Of a stretch of 64,000 nt of DNA, positions 59,445 to 64,000 are shown piece by piece; the first letter of the stretch is position 1; the number at the start of each line of letters is the position of its first letter. Under the pieces are notes generated by a model. That model saw only the letters and a program-made list of their open reading frames with translations, was not told the DNA's origin and searched no databases. Source of the DNA: Wyeomyia smithii. Lineage: Eukaryota > Arthropoda > Insecta > Diptera > Culicidae. The position numbers and the translations under genes were made by a program. The DNA lies in contig NC_073695.1 of the NCBI RefSeq assembly GCF_029784165.1, positions 13,453,286 through 13,517,285 on the forward strand, in the 5' to 3' direction.

Positions 59445-59839
59445 AGAATCACGTACCTCTTCTTCTCTGTATTCTTCAACAGCACGATCATCGAGTCTTT
59501 CAGTGCTGATACGGGCAGCCTCGTAGCAACACAGTTATAGCACAATAGCAGGATGCCCTCCACTGCGAATTATCGTTCTGTCTTCACACCGCACTTCGCA
59601 CTCTCTGAAACGTGACCGACTAAGCAATGTTTTTTTTTTACTTCTTCCACACAGTAGCGATTTTATAGCGAGACAACCACTCAATGCGTCCGTTTACGCC
59701 GAGCGTTCGAGACGGAATGATATTTCACTTTATACATTTCGAGTATTTCGTCCCAAAGCACAAGTGGCTCTTAATGCTGCTCAAAATATGTTTCCTACCC
59801 TACATGCCCTTTATCCAAGTTTCAATTTACCTATCAAAC

Positions 59840-60365
59840 AGGTAGCTCAACAGTTACAGCGCTTCACAACTAATATTGAAAGAATTCTTTCAAGAAAAGA
59901 AACTGCGTTATGCTCTTTGCTGGATATATAAGGTGCTTTCGACAAAATGAGCTACTCTTCAATGGCGAATACAATTATAAAAAGGATGTTTAACACAAGC
60001 ATAAATCTTGATCCATTTTATATTTGATCGTACAAAACGGGACATATCTTCGTAAAAAAATACGCATAAAAAACTTGATAAATCATTTTGCAGCAAATTT
60101 TACAGGAAAAATACAGGAAAAATTTAATAAAATGATCCTTGATCAAATCTTTGATCCTAAAGTACAGGTATCGGTACCAATCATCTTCTTTGATAGTCAA
60201 GCAGCACTAAAGGGTTTATGTGCCTGCAAAAATACGTCAAAAAATGTCTGAGAGTGCGTTCTTTTACTGTCTAGGTTGTGCCTTATAGTAACTGTCAATT
60301 TGTACTGGGTTCTACAGCATTGCGGCATTGAAGGTAATGAAAAGGAAGGCAAACTGGCTGATTGA
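59840..60365 (+). pseudogene. LINE RT and RNase H fragments, plus strand
   Basis: ALCSLLDI-stop-GAFDKMSYSSM at about 59910-59965 corresponds to the FLDIxGAFD motif of RT. After about 200 bp without motifs, FFDSQAALKGLCAC and VLQHCGIEGNEKEGKLAD at about 60185-60362 correspond to RNase H (DSQAAL..., HxGIxGNEKAD). The sequence between RT palm and RNase H is deleted. The element is I-superfamily, not obviously the same family as the I-clade copies above. Confidence 0.65.
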
Positions 60366-60519
60366 CGGTTATTCACGACCATGACCTTCGTCTCATGGTG
60401 CGCTTACTCCAGTTTCCTGGAGCGCATTCAGTCTTCGTTGTAAACCTCCAGCGTTATGTCGTATGCAAAAACGACGATCACTACACCAACAGGAAACTCA
60501 AGCCTCAACAGTCCCTCAT

Positions 60520-62010
60520 ACATTGCATTCCACAACAGCGGGCCCAGGATGGAACCTTGGGGTAATTCTGCGATGGTTAGGACGCACTTCTGACCTTACT
60601 CTGTGTTGTAAGTTAGTACTGGAATCAGAATGTAATTTTTCAAAATTATGTGCAGTGACATGGGGTTTCAGCCGACGCTTTTGAACCATTCTCCACATCA
60701 AGCGTGAAGATTGCGCAATAGCGAATGCCCCTTATCTTGCGTTGGAGTTCTACCTCCACTGTCTTGGTGAAGAAAAGAATAGCACCCAGCGTGGACCTCT
60801 CTTTCCGGCAGTCGAACTGGTTACTTGCCAGACCGTTTACATCCTTTGTGTATTTCAGCAGGGTACTTGAGTGTTGAGGGTAATGCTCTCTAGCACTTTT
60901 TTCGCAGTGAACAGCAGACAGATAGGCCTATATGCCAATGGGTAACCTAGCGGTTCTTCAGCCTCCAGCAGTAGGACCAGTCTCTATCGCTTCCACCTTT
61001 CTGGGAAAACATAGCCATCCAGACACTTCTGCATGATTGCTTAGAATAGCCCTGTGGATACTCTTTTGGTCGTCATGATAGCTATATTAGGGATCCCATC
61101 CGGTCCGAGTGCCTCGCTCACCTTCAAGGAGTTGGCGATCACGATGAGTTCTTCATTCGCACGCCTTGCCTCCTCCTCAACTTTAGGGCCGATGCCGTCG
61201 TTCACGAATTGGATATTCGGTGGTTGTGTCGACCTCCTATGGTCTGTGTCTGAGCTACTGGAACGTCGGACATGAGACTCGGCAGCTGGAAACCAAGGAC
61301 TTGACTTGTGGTGTAAAATGAGTCCGTCAATGACACGCTCCAGCAACGCTGGTGACTGCTCTGCAGACGTCAACACGCCTTCAGCGTCATCCGACGGAGT
61401 TGTATTGGCAGTCGGCCATAGCTTATCGAAACAGGCCTCTTTTGCTCGCTTCCATCGCACTCTTCAGCGCCCATCTTCCATATCGGAATGCTGCACGAGC
61501 ACGGCACTCTATCCTCCGTGTGTCGGCTCGCGCGCGTTGCATCCTCCGTCTTGCACGGAAGCACGCACTGCGAAGGTTCGCCATCACGAAGGTCTACCAG
61601 TAAACTCAGCATCGAAATGCGATTTCTTTCTCTCGCGGACGATCGGAGTGTTGACTCTACTCGTCGTTTGCTGCCTCACGTTGTGGTCTACACTATAGCG
61701 GATCGACTGTTGGTCACTATTGGTGTAGCCATAGTCTATCCTCCAGTTCATGATCAGCCTGGGGCTGGAGGACGACACGTCAAGTCGCATTTCTGGTCCC
61801 AACGTTGAACAAATCTAGATTGAGCTCTGGCAAAGCTGCCAACAAGATCTGACCTATCTGGTTTGGCAGTGACTTCCCCACTCAACAATCCAACCATTGA
61901 AATCACCCGCCACCACTAATGGTGTTAGGTCCGTCAGCTACAGGGAACCTTTCGATAGACCAAAGTGGCGGAACGTAACAACTGCAATAGAACACACCAC
62001 CAGAGTACCG
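60520..62010 (-). pseudogene. R1-like LINE ORF2 relic, minus strand
   Basis: Collinear decayed motifs are present on the minus strand. Endonuclease PLVVAGDFNG lies at 61893-61918. A linker region follows with many Arg, then LKVSEALGPDGIPNIA (the GPDGIPN motif) near 61080-61125. RPICLL-like YLSAVHCEKSARE lies near 60900, and NQFDCRKERSTLGAILF (for GFR.GRST..AI) near 60800. FTLDVENG-like sequence lies near 60690. Numerous stops and frameshifts. Plus-strand ORFs of 73-130 codons at 61054-61808 are shadows of it. Confidence 0.7.
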
Positions 62011-62494
62011 TCTGTCTTGAGTATGAGGGCATCCCCCTACTACGCAACTTCTTGACCTTCTGCGATCTTTTAGATGCTGTGAACGAGGGGGCGATTGCAT
62101 TACAAATTGGCCTTTGTCAAGCATGTTCTGCGTCGACCTTTCTATGGTTTGAGGCTACCACACTAGCGAGGCATACGTTATTCTTGGTCTAAGGGTGAAA
62201 CGGGACGGAATCCAAACATCAATGCATTATTGCTAACAGTACATGGTTACCATATTATTAAATTTTTAATTTTTGTTCCAAAGAATCAATAATACAGTCA
62301 TATTTCGATATAAGGCAACCTCGATATAACCTAACTCGATATAACGTAACTTCTTTCAATATCTTCAAATTAAAGTACAACAATTATTATTATTTTTTTT
62401 TATTCAATATGTTCATTCCAGCTGAGTTTCTGATCCAAAATTACTCCAAAGTGTTTGGTTTCAGTGGAAAACATAAGTGTAGTCTCAGCTAAAT
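62011..62494. other. intergenic with three TCGATATAA repeats
   Basis: TCGATATAAGGCAACC, TCGATATAACCTAAC and TCGATATAACGTAAC start at 62305, 62321 and 62336. They are preceded by ATACAGTCATATT. This 15-16-bp tandem trio looks like the subterminal repeats of a DNA transposon end. No gene is seen. Confidence 0.55.
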
Positions 62495-63051
62495 TCAGGC
62501 TAGATTGTTTTTTCTTTCTAACCAGTAATATACTGGTCTACAACCAGTGACCACAGCAGAGGCGATAGAACTCCACCTTGCTCTATTTGTTGTTTTCCTT
62601 GTGAAAGTAGTATTTGCTAATACTGCAGTTATTTGACGAGTGTTCAGTATTGTTTGAATCCATTTTGAAATATATGTATTGAATCCATGACATCTCATTG
62701 TTGTTAGCATTGAGTGATGGGATATATTACCAAAAGCTTCTTCTATGTCTAGAAACACCGCAAGTGCGATTTCTTTGCTTCTATAGATTTCTAATCAGCG
62801 TGTGTATTGCAAATTGATACTTACTTGGTGGAGAGGCTGTGATGTACGTTGTGTGTACGTTGGTTTGACGAGATAAACAACGAGTTTTCCATAGTTTTTA
62901 ACATACTGAAGGTTAAACTAAATGGTCTTAAAGCTTTTGGAAGTGTTCTGTCGCGCTTCCCAGCTTTTAGTCCAAAGATCACTTTCATTTTTTTTCCCCT
63001 AGTGGGAATATAATTAATTGTGGTCCAGAGCATACTTCCCAGCACCTCCAC
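62495..63051 (-). pseudogene. LINE reverse transcriptase fragment, minus strand
   Basis: KAGKRDRTLPKALRPFSLTF...MLKTMENS (the first RT block) is followed after a frameshift by MFLDIEEAFGNISHHSMLTT. The latter carries the first catalytic Asp in FLDI. ARWSSIAS-like sequence follows, which in another frame reads QGGVLSPLLWSLVVDQ. The xADD block is absent. The family resembles the plus-strand relic at 59.9 kb (LLDI.GAFD). Confidence 0.75.
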
Positions 63052-63114
63052 GCGGTACCAAATGAAATACGACCAACCAAGGGAAGATGGGCGAACCGGA
63101 GGGAACTGAGTCGA

Positions 63115-63714
63115 ATGTTAACAGGAAAGGTGGAGCTGTTCTGCTTGGAGGGCAGCTTGTCCGAGCGTTTGTTCCTCATGTCAGGGGCCGGTCAAACAGT
63201 GACTGATCCGGAGTGGACGGCTGAATTAAGAAGTGCTGTATCTCGCCAGCTACTGCTAAGACGGCAGCGCTGTCGCGAGACTAAGCACCGCGGCCCTTCA
63301 ATTTCTCAATTAAAACCAACTTCAAAACAAAATTCTCCAAGCGTACCAGTGACGTATAGTTTACCTACTCCTTTGCATACCCGTTTAACTTATGCACAGG
63401 TTACAGGTAGTTCGAACATTATACCGCCTAGTGTTGGTAGTTCGAAAATAACCGTTAATATGGGTAAGCAAAACAGGCTAGAAAATAATTGTACACCTAT
63501 CACTCCAGCTAATATTGCTGCCGAAAATATTTTTTCTAATGTCAACTGCCTGGGGCCTATTACGGCAGGTAAACTTTCTTTTTTGCAACAGGCAATGTTC
63601 GATCTTATGAACGCCATGTTGCAGGCAAAATCAATGTTTGAAGCCATTCAAATAGGCACAAATTTTACTATTAAAATTGTTTCTAATTTAAAATTTAGCA
63701 ATGATTTTAAATAA
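63115..63714 (+). CDS. Jockey-clade LINE ORF1, C-terminal part
   Basis: The open frame is read through 63115-63714. The LINE-related part probably begins near 63290 (SISQLKPTSKQNSPSVP), since the first ~60 residues (VELFCLEGSLSERLF...) resemble nothing in the family. It contains LTYAQVTGSSN, matching SYASVLSG in the relic at 855-2052, and the shared C-terminal helix region LSFLQQAMFDLMNAMLQAKS. It ends SNDFK-stop. The PRE_C2HC domain and zinc knuckles expected at the N-terminus are missing, so the copy is 5' truncated or rearranged. The true start is not in evidence; the first Met (63115) is only the first available. Confidence 0.7.
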   Translation: MLTGKVELFCLEGSLSERLFLMSGAGQTVTDPEWTAELRSAVSRQLLLRRQRCRETKHRGPSISQLKPTSKQNSPSVPVTYSLPTPLHTRLTYAQVTGSSNIIPPSVGSSKITVNMGKQNRLENNCTPITPANIAAENIFSNVNCLGPITAGKLSFLQQAMFDLMNAMLQAKSMFEAIQIGTNFTIKIVSNLKFSNDFK

Positions 63715-64000
63715 AACAATTAAAATATTAAATTGGAATGCTCGCTCATTGAAGGCCAATGAGAATGAGCTTTTTAACTTTTTAACAGTAAATAATGTGC
63801 ATATTGCAATTATTACTGAAACATTTTTGAAACCTAACATAAAATTAAAATATGATCCCAATTACGTGGTTCATAGATATGATAGGATTCAGGGTTCCGG
63901 CGGTGGAGTTGCAATTGTTATTCATCGCCGAATCAAACATCGTGCTCTTCCCCATCTTGAGACGAAAGTTATTGAAACTTTGGGAATTGAAGTTCAAACT
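63701..64000 (+). CDS. Jockey-clade LINE ORF2, endonuclease start (cut by window end)
   Basis: Exactly 100 uninterrupted codons from ATG at 63701 to the window edge. The ATG overlaps the ORF1 end by 14 nt in the +1 frame. It begins the apurinic-type endonuclease: IKILNWNARSLKANENEL (catalytic Asn in NWN), IAIITETFLKP (catalytic Glu in TETFL) and GSGGGVAIVIHRRIKH. The full protein would carry endonuclease and reverse transcriptase. In this part it has no stops, unlike the other LINEs here, so it may be the youngest LINE in the window. Confidence 0.88.
   Translation, partial: MILNKTIKILNWNARSLKANENELFNFLTVNNVHIAIITETFLKPNIKLKYDPNYVVHRYDRIQGSGGGVAIVIHRRIKHRALPHLETKVIETLGIEVQT

Larger units (their letters stand above)
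53819..59640 (-). mobile_element. I-clade LINE, near full length, degenerate
   Basis: Order on the minus strand: 5' leader (to about 59445), ORF1 (59444-57850), ORF2 (57857-54190) and a 3' untranslated part with an A-rich end near 53819. ORF1 and ORF2 overlap by 8 nt (ATGCCTAA). The ORF2 order endonuclease - RT - RNase H - CCHC is that of I-clade LINEs such as the mosquito MosquI group. The exact 5' boundary is uncertain; a T-run at 59630-59640 may mark it. Relatives lie at 18690-21035 and 23516-23695. Confidence 0.9.

Noticed and set aside
61054..61808. Plus-strand ORFs of 73-130 codons
   Set aside because: Shadows of the minus-strand R1-like relic, which carries the AGDFN and GPDGIPN motifs.

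Overview
This window reads as gene-poor, repeat-dense dipteran DNA, most likely from a culicine mosquito. The reasons are the AT-rich eukaryotic sequence, the absence of any convincing multi-exon host gene, three families of tRNA-derived SINEs, several non-LTR (LINE) clades, a BEL/Pao LTR retrotransposon, relics of mariner, Tc1-like and Transib-like transposases, and MITEs with TTAA and 8-bp target duplications. The species assignment is an inference from the mixture of element types; no search was run. Almost every protein-coding stretch belongs to a mobile element, and nearly all are broken.

Layout. 1-5.4 kb: a decayed Jockey-type LINE ORF1, a 93-bp-armed hairpin, a SINE, and an RTE-clade reverse transcriptase fragment. 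5.5-7.2 kb: a compound palindrome ending in a (TA)80 run. 7.2-18.6 kb: a Jockey-type RT scrap, SINEs, a TTAA-flanked MITE, tandem dispersed repeats, and a 408-bp hAT-like MITE with an 8-bp duplication. 18.7-21.0 kb: a degenerate I-clade LINE split by a later SINE insertion. 22.4-22.8 kb: another MITE. 23.7-26.9 kb: somewhat GC-richer sequence in which I recognise no gene.

26.9-43.8 kb is the most unusual part: a (TTTCATC)n heptamer satellite of about 1.15 kb followed by about 10.5 kb of strand-biased pyrimidine sequence. It is built from a loose ~23-nt motif and organised into higher-order units, including near-identical 1.66-kb tandem copies. A 5.15-kb BEL/Pao retrotransposon (358/359-bp LTRs, TAATC duplication, tRNA-His primer site) has inserted into this tract. 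Its RT-RNase H-integrase frame is open for 947 codons, but the zinc-knuckle/protease segment is missing.

44-51.2 kb: relics of DNA transposons. These are a mariner lacking its first catalytic Asp, a Transib-like (RAG1-related) C-terminal fragment interrupted by a TTAA MITE, and a Tc1-like fragment interrupted by a SINE. 51.2-59.6 kb is a nested pair: a nearly complete I-clade LINE on the minus strand (ORF1 with three zinc knuckles, then endonuclease-RT-RNase H), whose 3' tail received a 2.5-kb element with a perfect 24-bp target duplication. 59.8-63.1 kb holds overlapping RT relics on both strands. At 63.1-64 kb a less decayed Jockey LINE (ORF1 C-terminus and the ORF2 endonuclease start) runs off the window end.

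No host operon-like or pathway organisation exists here. The content is best read as a stratigraphy of insertions, with at least five nested events whose relative order can be read directly.
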